Shown: positions 9,484 through 18,871, numbered from the stretch's first letter. The stretch is DNA of 64,000 nt from Aureispira sp. CCB-QB1 (GCF_000724545.1 NZ_JHBV01000042.1:124001-188000), one strand, 5' to 3'. Numbers and translations: made by a program. Notes: generated from the sequence alone by a model not told the origin.

Positions 9484-9894
9484 AGGAGTATTTATTTGTA
9501 GCGTTGCGAATGGTTGATTGCAATTGTCTTAACGGAACTTTAACGAAAGGTTACAAAATAACAGTGTGCTAAGTCTTTTTTATAAAAAAAATATAGGCAG
9601 AGGTCAACTTTTTAGTTAGAATTGGAGTTAATTAAGCGGGAATTAAATGCAATTCTAGGGAGTATCGATGAAATAGTGGTATTGGTTTGCTAAAATTGAT
9701 AACGATGCTAAAGACAAGTAGTTGATAACTGTTTGACTAAACAAACAAAGTAGCCAAGTGAATTTTTTATGGGATATTTTCTAAGTTTTGAATTCATTTT
9801 GCTCGCGAGAAAGCATGTTTAATTCTAAGAAAACTAAAAAAATTGGTCAACTACTAAGAATGGATAATAGTTACATTAGCTATCTTTGTATTAG

Positions 9895-10034
9895 TACTTC
9901 GTGGATTTTTTAGCTTTTTTGTAAAAAACTAAAAAAGCATCTTTGCATCAGTTTGATTATCAATTCTTTAAGAAATCAAGCAGCAAAAGTATACTCTATT
10001 GATAATCAAACTGATGCGATTTTCCCACGAAGTA
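9895..10034 (+). repeat. Repeat family R1, copy A: 140-bp element with terminal and internal inverted repeats
   Basis: The ends are perfect 10-bp inverted repeats, TACTTCGTGG (9895-9904) and CCACGAAGTA (10025-10034). Inside, a perfect 20-bp inverted repeat, beginning GCATCAGTTTGATTATC at 9945 and ending at 10017, encloses a 33-nt loop. A T/A-rich hairpin (CTTTTTTGT, then CTAAAAAAGC) follows the left end. The same element in reverse orientation is at 52203-52348, and a diverged copy is at 35927-36066. No coding frame is present. A TATCTTTG box ends 6 nt before the element (9881-9888). Confidence 0.85.
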
Positions 10035-10210
10035 ATGTGTATAGAATTTTATATTTTTTCGTTCTTAAAAAGAAGTAAACCTATTAAGAAAGAGTAGTAT
10101 AGATTCATAATGATGTCTTGAAAAATAGTTGTTTATGAATCGCGCTTGTTTTTTAAACTAAAAAACTAAATCAAATTATAAATTAACCCAATATTCCTAA
10201 ATTTTATCTT

Positions 10211-11014
10211 ATGCAAGCATTTGACACAAAATCATTACCTGCACCACTAAGAGCCATTGTTGTCTTTATGCAACGTCTTTGGTTTGCTTGGTGTTGTTTA
10301 GCAACATTACTAATTGGCGTGGTTGCTTTAGTGTGTTACATCTTCATTTTTAATTTCTTGAGTGGAAAGAAGGCTGCCAATGCAGCTTACTTTGTGACCA
10401 AGTGGTGGGGAAAAACCTTATTGGCAGCTATGTTGGTACGGGTAACTTCAGAGGGGCTAGAAAAAATTGATCCAGAAGCAGGTGCCTATGTTTTGGTAAG
10501 CAATCACTTATCAGTAGTAGATATTCCTATTTGTATGTCAACAGCACCAGTGCCATTTTCCTTTTTAGCCAAACAAGAAGTAGACAAATTGCCGATTGTT
10601 GGGTATTTGGCTAGAAATATGCACGTTTATGTAGACCGAAAAAGTAAGGAAAGCCGCAAGCAGACCCTAGAGCGTATGAAAGCGCATATTGATTCTGGTC
10701 ATTCTATTCATATTTATGCAGAAGGAACACGAAACAAAACGAATGAATTGTTGCAAGATTTTTATGATGGTGCCTTTAAATTGGCAATAGAAACACAACA
10801 GCCCATTGTGGCAATGACCATTTGTGATTCAGATAAAGTCTCGACTCCCAAAAAACCTTTTTTAGGTTCTCCTGCGTGGGTGCATTGTATTTGGGATGCT
10901 CCAATTTCGACAAAGGGAATGACGGTTGAAAATGACTTAGAACACCTCAAAACGATTGTTAGAGAACGTATCTTACACAATTTAGAACGTTATCATGCGA
11001 CGTATCACATTTAG
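10211..11014 (+). CDS. plsC: 1-acyl-sn-glycerol-3-phosphate acyltransferase (PlsC family)
   Basis: Transfers an acyl chain to lysophosphatidic acid in phospholipid synthesis, at the inner membrane. The acyltransferase block I NHLSVVD (98-104) supplies the catalytic His and Asp, and block III EGTRN (171-175) binds the glycerol phosphate. A hydrophobic segment at 15-50 anchors the protein. Length 267 aa fits the family. It is the only plus-strand gene between two minus-strand genes and ends 1 nt before the cox gene's stop, so transcription converges there. Specificity for the sn-2 position is inferred from the family; other lysolipid acceptors are possible. Confidence 0.85.
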   Translation: MQAFDTKSLPAPLRAIVVFMQRLWFAWCCLATLLIGVVALVCYIFIFNFLSGKKAANAAYFVTKWWGKTLLAAMLVRVTSEGLEKIDPEAGAYVLVSNHLSVVDIPICMSTAPVPFSFLAKQEVDKLPIVGYLARNMHVYVDRKSKESRKQTLERMKAHIDSGHSIHIYAEGTRNKTNELLQDFYDGAFKLAIETQQPIVAMTICDSDKVSTPKKPFLGSPAWVHCIWDAPISTKGMTVENDLEHLKTIVRERILHNLERYHATYHI

Positions 11015-11015
11015 A

Positions 11016-11624
11016 TTAAAAAAGCATATTTAGCAAGAAAAATAAGACTAGAAAAATCCACAAGCCATCTAAGAAATGCCAATAAATCGTTAATAACTGA
11101 AGTCGCATTCTTTTGACAGGATCTGAAAAGTATAATAAAACAGTCATAGGTTCTTGCATCTTTTTATAAGCATTGTATAAAAAGAGTGCTAAAAAAGGAA
11201 TTCCTCCAATAATATGCGCAAAATGCAGCCCCGAAATAGCATAAAGATAGTTCGCCCCGTTGCCAATGTTCTCTCCAATTAATGAAGATTTGAAATAAAA
11301 CCAACCCACCACTTGTGCTCCCATAAATAAAATGGTCAACATCATGGTGACGGTAAGTGCTTTTTGGTACCCTTTGGTGTCATCGTCTTTGTAAGCTCGA
11401 TTGGCTTTGTTCATAAAATAGCTACTAGCCAATAAAATAAAGGAATTGATAATAAAAATAGGAGGGAGATAGACCCCATCGGCACTATTTTGAGAACGTG
11501 TAAAAACATAGCCAATCGAAAATGCCATGAATAACATAGTCAGGCTGATTAGCAATAGGAATAAACCAATTTTTTCAAGTGGAAGTCCAACAGCTGAACG
11601 TTCCATGTTAGATTTTTTTGTCAT
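11016..11624 (-). CDS. Haem-copper oxidase subunit III
   Basis: A hydrophobic protein of about 200 aa with five or more membrane spans and the subunit III pattern: an N-terminal loop, GAQVVGWFYFKS, then GLHFAHIIGGIPFL and a final YWHFLDGLWIFLVLFF. Subunit III supports the catalytic subunits of cytochrome c or quinol oxidase without binding metals. The ATG at 11624 is chosen because the longer reading starts with GTG at 11654 and adds ten residues, while AGGA lies just upstream of the ATG. No other oxidase subunit is in the window, so it sits apart from the main cox locus. Confidence 0.85.
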   Translation of the reverse strand: MTKKSNMERSAVGLPLEKIGLFLLLISLTMLFMAFSIGYVFTRSQNSADGVYLPPIFIINSFILLASSYFMNKANRAYKDDDTKGYQKALTVTMMLTILFMGAQVVGWFYFKSSLIGENIGNGANYLYAISGLHFAHIIGGIPFLALFLYNAYKKMQEPMTVLLYFSDPVKRMRLQLLTIYWHFLDGLWIFLVLFFLLNMLF

Positions 11625-11764
11625 GTTGTGTCCTGCAAGGTATTGTAATGGCACAATAAATTAGTATTGATACAAATAGCATAAAGGATACTGCATGAGT
11701 AAGACTCATAAGAGACGCTTTGTAACTATTAACCTATGGAACAGCACCTTTATATTATGGTTCA

Positions 11765-14464
11765 TTAAAACCCATCAATATATTCTAAATCTCCTTCTTC
11801 TCCATTGTATTCAGGAATATCTTCCCATTCTTTGGGTTGTGCCAAGGGCTGAATTGTTGGTTGACTTGCTTCTATATTATTGTTTTTAGCAAATTCTGCA
11901 CGAAGGGTATTGGTAATCGCAGGCAACTCTTGACTCAACTGTGCGTCTAAGAATTTTTTACTGTGTTTGGGACCAATTTTATAATCATAATCCCCATACA
12001 AATTGCCCATAATGCGCGCATATATATTAAATAATCCTTGTTGGCGAGCTTTTATAGCTGTTTTATCTGGATTGTATCGTTTAAATTTATTAGCAATTAC
12101 CTGCCCTGCATTGATTTTTATTTTAAAATCCAAATCATGGTTGAAGCTATATTGTCCTCCAACAACTAAGTTCAAAGCATTGCTTTGAATAAACATAGCA
12201 GGCAATATAAATTTACCATGCTCGATTTTAAATTGATTTTTAAGCTTTGTGAAAGCTATATGTTGCAAGTCACGCATTTTGATAAAGGAAGAGAAACCTT
12301 CGAGCATTTTTAGATTAATCAACTCACCATTGGTAATTTCAACATCTGCCACCACAAATAAATCTTCGTTTTTGAAGTTGCCTAAAGAATCTAAAAATAA
12401 GTTTACTTTGATGAGTGATTTTAGGCGCCCTCTCAAGTGCTCTGCTGTTAAAACATCTTGACCAAAATTATCTAATTGTGCCAAAAATTCTTGGATATCA
12501 ATATTGTTACAATCTAAGAATAGCTCTAGGCGAGGTTCTTTTTCAAAATAGATTTTACTGTTCAGCTCAAAAAGACCATCCATGGCATCTACTTTGACCC
12601 CTTTTAGTTGCATGACACTTTTGTCAAACTCAACGGCTCCATTAAAGTTTTTGGCTAAGACATTGCCATATTGCAGCTCAACAATATTAGTAATAAAGGT
12701 TCCTTTTAGGAAGGAGGTACGATAAGCTCTTCGCTCGAAATTTTCTTGTTTGAGTGAATCTTGGTCTTCAACCGCAGCGGCTTCAATTTCTTCGGCGGTA
12801 TGTCCTCCACCAATGGCTAAAAGCTCGTCTAAATCCATTTTTTGAGAATTAAGAGAGGCTTGAAAGGTTAATTTAGCGTTTTGAGAATTTAAGGAATCAG
12901 AAAGCAATACAGGTAAGATATTTTGAAAATCGCCATTAAATACCATATCGCTTTTAGCTGTTTTGAAGGTAAGATTGGTAACGTTAAATGCATTGTTATC
13001 CAGCGATAATTCGCCTGTTTCTATATTTGTTGGTACATTATTAACGAGTAAATGTGCTTGATTAAAGTTGACTAAGCCATTTAGTTTGACTCTAGGGATA
13101 CGATACATAGAGGTCATGTCTTTGAGACGACCATTTAGTGAAAGCTGGGCAATTTCTATCCAGCCACTTCCTTCTGTAACAGTATTACCAAAGAAGCCAT
13201 AAACGGCATCTAGTGGAATTTTACCATCTAGCCCCATTGTAATTGTTGGGTTTTCCAAACCAACCATTTCCCAACTCAAGTTAATGGGTTGGTTATTTAG
13301 ATTTGCTTGAAAACCAATGAGCTTCAATTTAGCAGTTTGATCGTCTATTCCATTGCCATTGGTGAAGTGTACATCAAAATTTACATTTTTCATGCTGCCA
13401 GCCATATTGGGATGTGTAATTCGACCGTCTTTTAGACCAAATTGGACTTCAACAATGGGAGCAATTCGTTTGGAGGAAATGCCGTTGACTCTAGCGTTGA
13501 AGGATAGTTTTCCATAGCTCTCAAATTGCCCTAATGTAGCAGCATATTGCTCTGGAATCAACTGCATCAAAGATCCTAGCAATGCTTTTTTACTGTCAAA
13601 AAGAAGATTGTATTCTGTGCCTTTGTCTACTTTTTTGACAGAACCATGCATGTTAAATTGATTGCCTTCGATGTATAGTTTGATATTGTCAAAGGAATAG
13701 ATTTCCGCAGCCAAATCCAAATCAACAGAGCCATTGTAAGCTAAGTTAGTTCCTTTCATATAGGTCGTTTCACCAATTGTGATATGTTCTGAAAATAATT
13801 CAGCATAACTCGTCATGGTGTGCTGATTGGCGTTGACTTCATTATCAATAATAAAATCTCCTGCAAAATCGGCAGAACTAGCTCTAACCTTGATGTCATA
13901 GGCAGCCGCTTTGTCTACATAGTGAATGGTAATATTGGATAGTGTGGCATCAGAAATAGATAAATTCAAGTCGGTACTTTCATCTGTTTCTGTTTTTTCT
14001 GCTGAGCTTTTGAAAATATCATAGTTGACATGTCCTTTTTCGTCGCTATAGATAAATAAAGAGCCCTCATTGATGGATATGGATGTAAAATTGTAGTCGC
14101 CCATCAAAAGTCCTAAAGTACCGCATTGTAGAGAAATACTTTTAACATCCAGTAGTTTTTCCTCTTGCCCTCCTACACCGTCAATTTTAGCATCATTAAG
14201 GTAAACTGCGGCTTGTGGAAATTTCCAAATCAAAGACAAACTTGCTTCGCTTACTTGCAAATCTGTTTTCAGTTGCTTATTAAGTGTATTAATAACCATT
14301 CCTGCAATTTGTTTTTCAAATATGGCAGCAATAACAATGAGGCTGATGATGGAAATTAAAAATAAACTACCAATTAATTTGAATAAAAACTTGACACGAC
14401 CTTTTTTGCGTTTTTTTTGAGCTTTTTTTTGTTCGTCTCTTTTCTTGTAATTATCTACAGACAT
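11765..14464 (-). CDS. AsmA-family inner-membrane protein (bridge-like lipid-transport type)
   Basis: An 899-aa protein with a Lys/Arg-rich start, one transmembrane helix at about residues 25-48 (FLISIISLIVIAAIF), then a long periplasmic region of repeating beta strands. The segment after the helix (LNKQLKTDLQVSEASLSLIWKFPQAA) is typical of AsmA N-termini, and the region around 650-800 (FLAQLDNFGQDVLTAEHLRGRL, later LEGFSSFIKMRDL) resembles the AsmA C-terminal domain. AsmA-like proteins are thought to form hydrophobic grooves that carry phospholipid to the outer membrane. It is monocistronic, about 110 nt beyond the oxidase gene. The Pro/acidic C-terminal tail is unusual but has no known role. 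Confidence 0.85.
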   Translation of the reverse strand: MSVDNYKKRDEQKKAQKKRKKGRVKFLFKLIGSLFLISIISLIVIAAIFEKQIAGMVINTLNKQLKTDLQVSEASLSLIWKFPQAAVYLNDAKIDGVGGQEEKLLDVKSISLQCGTLGLLMGDYNFTSISINEGSLFIYSDEKGHVNYDIFKSSAEKTETDESTDLNLSISDATLSNITIHYVDKAAAYDIKVRASSADFAGDFIIDNEVNANQHTMTSYAELFSEHITIGETTYMKGTNLAYNGSVDLDLAAEIYSFDNIKLYIEGNQFNMHGSVKKVDKGTEYNLLFDSKKALLGSLMQLIPEQYAATLGQFESYGKLSFNARVNGISSKRIAPIVEVQFGLKDGRITHPNMAGSMKNVNFDVHFTNGNGIDDQTAKLKLIGFQANLNNQPINLSWEMVGLENPTITMGLDGKIPLDAVYGFFGNTVTEGSGWIEIAQLSLNGRLKDMTSMYRIPRVKLNGLVNFNQAHLLVNNVPTNIETGELSLDNNAFNVTNLTFKTAKSDMVFNGDFQNILPVLLSDSLNSQNAKLTFQASLNSQKMDLDELLAIGGGHTAEEIEAAAVEDQDSLKQENFERRAYRTSFLKGTFITNIVELQYGNVLAKNFNGAVEFDKSVMQLKGVKVDAMDGLFELNSKIYFEKEPRLELFLDCNNIDIQEFLAQLDNFGQDVLTAEHLRGRLKSLIKVNLFLDSLGNFKNEDLFVVADVEITNGELINLKMLEGFSSFIKMRDLQHIAFTKLKNQFKIEHGKFILPAMFIQSNALNLVVGGQYSFNHDLDFKIKINAGQVIANKFKRYNPDKTAIKARQQGLFNIYARIMGNLYGDYDYKIGPKHSKKFLDAQLSQELPAITNTLRAEFAKNNNIEASQPTIQPLAQPKEWEDIPEYNGEEGDLEYIDGF

Positions 14465-14545
14465 GTTTCAGTTATTTGTTTCTTTTGGATGTGTTTGATG
14501 TGTGTGACACGGTACTTAGATTAAAAACAATATCTATTCAATCAT

Positions 14546-14568
14546 TACTCCGTTGGAACTACGAAGTA
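14546..14568. repeat. R1-type terminal-repeat remnant
   Basis: TACTCCGTTG (14546-14555) and ACGAAGTA (14561-14568) face each other across 5 nt. These are the two end sequences of the R1 family placed almost back to back, so this looks like a minimal or collapsed copy. It lies just upstream of the AsmA gene and downstream of the tRNA terminator. Confidence 0.5.
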
Positions 14569-14625
14569 TTATTCAACTAAATTTACAAAAATCTATTCAA
14601 TAAGCTTGATTTGTGTATATCTAAA

Positions 14626-14658
14626 ACAAAAAAAGCTTCTACTAAAAAGTAGAAGCTT
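14626..14658 (-). terminator. Terminator of the tRNA-Val pair
   Basis: AAGCTTCTAC (14633-14642) pairs with GTAGAAGCTT (14649-14658) around a 6-nt loop. On the minus strand the stem is followed by a run of T (complement of the A-run at 14627-14634). It lies 5 nt past the second tRNA. Confidence 0.9.
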
Positions 14659-14663
14659 GATGT

Positions 14664-14737
14664 GGGTAATGAGGGATTCGAACCCCCGACCCCCTCGGTG
14701 TAAACGAGGTGCTCTGAACCAACTGAGCTAATCACCC
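14664..14737 (-). tRNA. tRNA-Val (anticodon UAC)
   Basis: On the minus strand the 74-nt sequence folds as a normal cloverleaf. The acceptor stem is GGGTGAT/ATTACCC, the D-arm contains GCTCAGTTGGTTCAGAGC, the anticodon stem CCTCG/CGAGG encloses TTTACAC with anticodon TAC, and the T-arm contains GGTTCGAATCC. The 3' CCA is not encoded. It is identical to the copy 62 nt upstream and is followed by a terminator. Confidence 0.97.
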
Positions 14738-14799
14738 GTAAAGAATTTGGATATAATTTGTAACTAAATACAAACTAACTATTTGAAGTGTTTTATAGT

Positions 14800-14873
14800 G
14801 GGTAATGAGGGATTCGAACCCCCGACCCCCTCGGTGTAAACGAGGTGCTCTGAACCAACTGAGCTAATCACCC
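14800..14873 (-). tRNA. tRNA-Val (anticodon UAC), second identical copy
   Basis: Base-for-base identical to the 14664-14737 copy, with the same anticodon TAC and no encoded CCA. The 62-nt spacer is unrelated to other sequence in the window, so the pair is probably one transcript processed into two tRNAs and ended by the hairpin at 14626-14658. Confidence 0.97.
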
Positions 14874-15114
14874 TATTTTGTTATCTCTTCTTTTAAGAGC
14901 AGCACAAAGATAGGGCATTTTTATAAAACTGCAAATTTTTTCTATTTTTTTTTAAAATAAAATTAAGATTTAAATAAAGTTAGTAGCTAGTGCTGTTGTT
15001 TATTGTCTTGGTTTATAATTGTATAGCATATATGAAGGAAGAAAATTAAAGCTTGAATTTTTTTTGTAATTTTTTTGTACCTTACTTAAAAAGTGAATCA
15101 AGTATCATTGCACT

Positions 15115-16119
15115 ATGAAAATACAAGCCATTCAAACCATCGCTAAGGTGAATTTTTCGAGATTTAAGCCTCAATCCAACAAAGGTTTTTATGAATCTTA
15201 CTTCATAAGGGGAAATCATCCTTCTGAAAAAAAAGCCTTTTGGATTCGTTACACTGTATTTGCTCCCAAAGATCGACCCCAAGAAAATATGGGAGAATTG
15301 TGGTTTGTTTATTTTGATGGCAATAAAATTTATCCTGCCAAGCAGGAATTCCCAATAGAAATGTGTAAGTTTCCTCGAAAGCATTTTTTTGTAGAATTGG
15401 GAGCGAATTTTATCAATAGTGCTCAAGCACAAGGACAGATTGAAGAGATCTCTTGGAAATTGAATTATACGTCAGCGGCAGCCCCTATTTTTTTATTGCC
15501 TCAAAACTTATATATAGGTCCATTTCCCAAAGCCAAGTCTATCGTTTCTCAACCTTTTGCTCGGTTTGGTGGATACTTAAAAATGGGCAATCAGAAAATT
15601 AATATTGAAAATTGGGTAGGGTCTCAAAACCATAATTGGGGAGAACAACACACCGATTGGTATGCTTGGGGGCAAGTAGCAGGTTTTGATAACAGCCCAG
15701 CTACTTTTTTGGAAGTAGTGACTGCTAAACTAAACATAAAAGGAGTGGAGACGCCTTTTTTAACGATCTTAGTATTGCACCACAATGAAAAAAAATATCA
15801 ATTGAATCAAATCAACCAATGGTTTACGAATAAAGGAAGTTTTGATTATTTTGATTGGACATTTGAATGTCAGACAAAGGAAATTCAATTAAAGGGAAGG
15901 ATTAAAGCTTCTGCCAATGATTTTGTCGGGTTGCGCTACTTGAATCCTTCTGGAGGAAGCAAAAATTGCCTGAACAGTAAAGTGGCTAGTTGTGAGTTGG
16001 AAATACGAGAAACCAATCAGTCTGGCATGCCTCAAGCATTATTTAGCGAGCACAAATGCGCTTTTGAATTATTAACTAACGAAGGACAAGAACATCATGG
16101 CATTAAAATCAATTTTTAA
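15115..16119 (+). CDS. Lipocalin-like protein, possibly AttH/CrtC-related
   Basis: A 334-aa soluble protein without a signal peptide, rich in beta strands and aromatic residues. The central segment QNHNWGEQHTDWYAWGQVAG resembles the His/Trp-rich motif of the two-lipocalin AttH/CrtC superfamily, whose CrtC members hydrate carotenoids. The match is by impression only. Its last 23 nt overlap the start of the SDR gene in another frame, so the two are translationally coupled and very likely act on the same, probably lipophilic, substrate. Alternatives are a non-enzymatic lipid-binding protein or a tocopherol-cyclase-like fold. Confidence 0.5.
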   Translation: MKIQAIQTIAKVNFSRFKPQSNKGFYESYFIRGNHPSEKKAFWIRYTVFAPKDRPQENMGELWFVYFDGNKIYPAKQEFPIEMCKFPRKHFFVELGANFINSAQAQGQIEEISWKLNYTSAAAPIFLLPQNLYIGPFPKAKSIVSQPFARFGGYLKMGNQKINIENWVGSQNHNWGEQHTDWYAWGQVAGFDNSPATFLEVVTAKLNIKGVETPFLTILVLHHNEKKYQLNQINQWFTNKGSFDYFDWTFECQTKEIQLKGRIKASANDFVGLRYLNPSGGSKNCLNSKVASCELEIRETNQSGMPQALFSEHKCAFELLTNEGQEHHGIKINF

Positions 16120-17494
16120 TTTAAAGAATAAGAAGCAGGATTTGAGGGGCAAATATGTTTTAATTACAGGCGCTGCTCAAGGTATTGGTTTAAAAACAGC
16201 CCATCAGTTTGCGGCAGCAGGTAGCCACCTTATTCTAACAGATATCAATGAAGAAAAGCTAGCCTTGGCAAAAGTAACTTTGAGAAAATACAAAGATATT
16301 GATGTGCAGGTTTTCAAAGTGGATGTATCGAGTAAAAAAGCTGTTCAAGAAATGGCTGATACGATACGACAACGCATTGGAAGAATTGATATTTTGGTTA
16401 ATAATGCAGGTATTGGACATCAAGGCTCAATGGAAGATACTAGTTTGAAGACTTGGAAACGATTGATTGATATTAATCTTTGGGGACCATTGTATCATAT
16501 TTATGCTTTTTTGCCCATGATGAAAGCACAAGGAAGTGGACAAATTGTTAATGTTTCGTCTGGTCAAGCTTTTTTTAGATTGCCAACTTGGGGGGCTTAT
16601 GCTGCTATTAAATTGGCGATGGGGGCTGTTAGTGAAATATTGCATTATGAACTTCAACAGTACAACATAAAAGTGACAACCGTTTATCCTTATATGGTTA
16701 ATACAGGATTTTATAAAGATGTGGAAGCTGAAACATTGGGGACAAAGCTGTCTATGAAGCTCCTGCCTCTATATTCTCAAAAACCAGAAACAGTCGCTAA
16801 AACTATTTTTAAAGCTGTAGAAAAAGGCAAACGCATAGAAATGGTTAATGTATTGAATAATATGGCAAAAGGACTGCATTTTTTTAACCCCGTATCCAAT
16901 ATTTTTAGCAAAACCGTAAATTTTGCATTGAATAGTTCTAATCGTTCTATCAAAAACTCACCTGTGATGCAGTCAGTCGAAAATTTAGTAAATTTATTGA
17001 CCAATATATCCTATGGAGCATTGGGAGAGGTAGGTTTTAAAATGGAGGAAGTAATGTCTGGAGAGCACGAGTTTGTAAAAGGAAAACAAGGGAAGTTGCC
17101 CATGGAATTTAAAGTGGTATGGGGAACAGAAAATTTAGTTGACTGGGCAAATCCTTTTGGAGAAGACTTTATGTGTAATACACTAAGCGGAACGGTTACG
17201 ATTGGTGGTTTGTGTGAAAATGCACCTTGTAGAGGACGTCTAGAGTTGAAATATTTTACAGAACAAAAAATACGATACACCTTCTATTTTCAGGCAAATG
17301 GAGAGTCGTATGAATTTATTGGAGAAAAAAGAAATATTTATCCTTGGAACTTACCGTTTTCTCATACCTGTTGTTTTGGAGAATTGAGGAAAGTAGGGTC
17401 TAATAAAGTGCTTTCCAATTCTATTACTCATTTTCATTGGGATACTCTGCCCGCTTTCTTGGGGAGTTTTGAATTGTTGAGAGATGCTGTCTGA
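16097..17494 (+). CDS. Short-chain dehydrogenase/reductase with extra C-terminal domain
   Basis: Residues about 15-255 form a classical SDR: the NAD(P)-binding motif TGAAQGIG (about 24-31), NNAG (about 101-104), the catalytic Ser in NVSSGQ (about 150), and the YAAIK active-site Tyr/Lys (about 168-172). The remaining roughly 200 residues lie outside a normal SDR. They include a linker and a beta-rich, Trp/Gly/Phe-rich domain (GTVTIGGLCENAPCRGRLEL, then RNIYPWNLPFSHTCCFG) that I cannot assign. The start overlaps the upstream lipocalin-like gene. A terminator follows 40 nt downstream. The fused tail suggests a lipid-like substrate binder, as an inference only. Confidence 0.85.
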   Translation: MALKSIFNLKNKKQDLRGKYVLITGAAQGIGLKTAHQFAAAGSHLILTDINEEKLALAKVTLRKYKDIDVQVFKVDVSSKKAVQEMADTIRQRIGRIDILVNNAGIGHQGSMEDTSLKTWKRLIDINLWGPLYHIYAFLPMMKAQGSGQIVNVSSGQAFFRLPTWGAYAAIKLAMGAVSEILHYELQQYNIKVTTVYPYMVNTGFYKDVEAETLGTKLSMKLLPLYSQKPETVAKTIFKAVEKGKRIEMVNVLNNMAKGLHFFNPVSNIFSKTVNFALNSSNRSIKNSPVMQSVENLVNLLTNISYGALGEVGFKMEEVMSGEHEFVKGKQGKLPMEFKVVWGTENLVDWANPFGEDFMCNTLSGTVTIGGLCENAPCRGRLELKYFTEQKIRYTFYFQANGESYEFIGEKRNIYPWNLPFSHTCCFGELRKVGSNKVLSNSITHFHWDTLPAFLGSFELLRDAV

Positions 17495-17535
17495 TGTTAG
17501 ATAATTAAATAGCTTTTTATATGGCTGTTGATTAG

Positions 17536-17569
17536 AATAGTCGGCTATTTTTTTAGTAGCCGACTATTT
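17536..17569 (+). terminator. Intrinsic terminator after the SDR gene
   Basis: AATAGTCGGCTA (17536-17547) pairs perfectly with TAGCCGACTATT (17557-17568) around a 9-nt T-rich loop. The following T-tract is short, so strength is uncertain. Confidence 0.7.
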
Positions 17570-17581
17570 AATTTATAGTAG

Positions 17582-17634
17582 TAGTTAGCTTCGCTGCTAC
17601 TGCGTGATTAGTTAGCTACGCTACTATTGCGTGG
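17582..17634. repeat. Repeat family R2, two tandem copies
   Basis: Two direct copies of a 25-nt unit, 27 nt apart, begin TAGTTAGCTTCGCTGC (17582) and TAGTTAGCTACGCTAC (17609), each ending in TGCGTG. The unit matches one arm of the hairpin at 39952-40012 and the fragments at 52441 and 60699. Confidence 0.7.
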
Positions 17635-17674
17635 TTTTAACGAACTATTGTGATAGAGTGTGGTTAATTTCTAT

Positions 17675-18799
17675 TTACTCTGATGCTGGATTCAACTCAA
17701 CGTTGTAAAAATCGAACGGAGTAACATCCTCTTTAGGTTTGCCCTCAATTAAATCAAACGTTGATAAATCATTTGGCAGTCGATCAAAATAAACATCATA
17801 GGTTAATAAATACAAACAAGGGCTCTTTTCTAAGCGTAAGTTTTCTTTATCATTGATGCTCTCCTTTATTAAATATTGATTTACAAGTACGTTTTGAATA
17901 GAACGCATCTTGAATTTTTTAGAACCTGCTAAGATATGGTACTTTTGTTTGCCTTTGTTGTATAAATTAACAAAAGCATAAGTACTCTGTGGGGCATAGT
18001 ATTGTATCCTAAAAATAGTAGCTGTTTGGGTATGCCATACTCCTTTTAAGAAAAGTTGATTTTGACCAGAAGGAAGGACTTTGTAATTAGGAGTCAATGC
18101 ATGAGAAGGAGGAATTGTGGTGGCAATTCTTTGGAGAGAAATGGGAACAGGAACTTCATTGAGCGTGCAAATCATTTTTTTTAGTGCATCATCTCTTGTC
18201 CAAAGAAAATCCTCTTTATATGCTTTAGAAATAGCCTTTGGAAAATTTTTAGTGCGTATACGGATACCTTTAAATTCAAGATAAGGAGAGGTTTGATCGC
18301 TGTAGTTTTTTACCAAAGATTCGCGTAAAATGGCTTCACCGTGAATAAAGTCTTCTCTAAAAAACTGAAATGCGCAACTGATACGAGTCATTGGTATCGT
18401 GGCATCTCGAAAAATTAAATCTAGAGGAGTTTCTTTTGTCTGTTTCGAAATGAGTTGCCCGTTTTTTCGGATGTCTTTAATAAGAACAGGGTGACAAATA
18501 CCAGCAGCTGTTTCACAAGTCCACCCATGATTGCTACTAATTGACTCAAAAAGGTAATGGCCATCAGAAGTCGGTTTCTCAAAACTAACATAGAAGGTGA
18601 TAAAAGGACCATTATAAATAATACTATCTATGAAGCTATTTTTATGAGAAGCTTTGTAGACAGGGTAAGGGTCTAATCCACTACTGTGCTCGACTAAAGG
18701 TTTTGCTTGTTTTTTGGATTGCCCAATGGTGGTAGTTGTACTTAATGTTAATAATAGCAAACAAGCAATTGAGAAGGTTAATTTTTGAGGTAGTAACAT
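17675..18799 (-). CDS. Secreted protein of unknown function
   Basis: The 374-aa product has a signal peptide (hydrophobic IACLLLLTLSTTTTIG, cleavage before QSKK). The mature part is mixed alpha/beta with scattered aromatic residues. It contains FYVSFEKPTSDGHYLFESIS and a Cys pair (WTCETAAGICHP), both within the first third. No enzymatic motif, lipobox, membrane span or T9SS C-terminal domain is recognisable. It is followed in the same direction by nothing close, and the protease-like lipoprotein gene lies 72 nt upstream, so the two may be co-transcribed. Confidence 0.65.
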   Translation of the reverse strand: MLLPQKLTFSIACLLLLTLSTTTTIGQSKKQAKPLVEHSSGLDPYPVYKASHKNSFIDSIIYNGPFITFYVSFEKPTSDGHYLFESISSNHGWTCETAAGICHPVLIKDIRKNGQLISKQTKETPLDLIFRDATIPMTRISCAFQFFREDFIHGEAILRESLVKNYSDQTSPYLEFKGIRIRTKNFPKAISKAYKEDFLWTRDDALKKMICTLNEVPVPISLQRIATTIPPSHALTPNYKVLPSGQNQLFLKGVWHTQTATIFRIQYYAPQSTYAFVNLYNKGKQKYHILAGSKKFKMRSIQNVLVNQYLIKESINDKENLRLEKSPCLYLLTYDVYFDRLPNDLSTFDLIEGKPKEDVTPFDFYNVELNPASE

Positions 18800-18871
18800 G
18801 AATGAAATTAGAGTTTTAATAGTTACAAAATTTTCTTTATAATGGTCTTGTTGTATCTGGGAATATCAATC

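Noticed and set aside
9895-10034. R1 elements as insertion sequences carrying a transposase
   Set aside because: No reading frame of useful size lies inside any copy, and no transposase occurs in the window, so only a non-autonomous element is possible.
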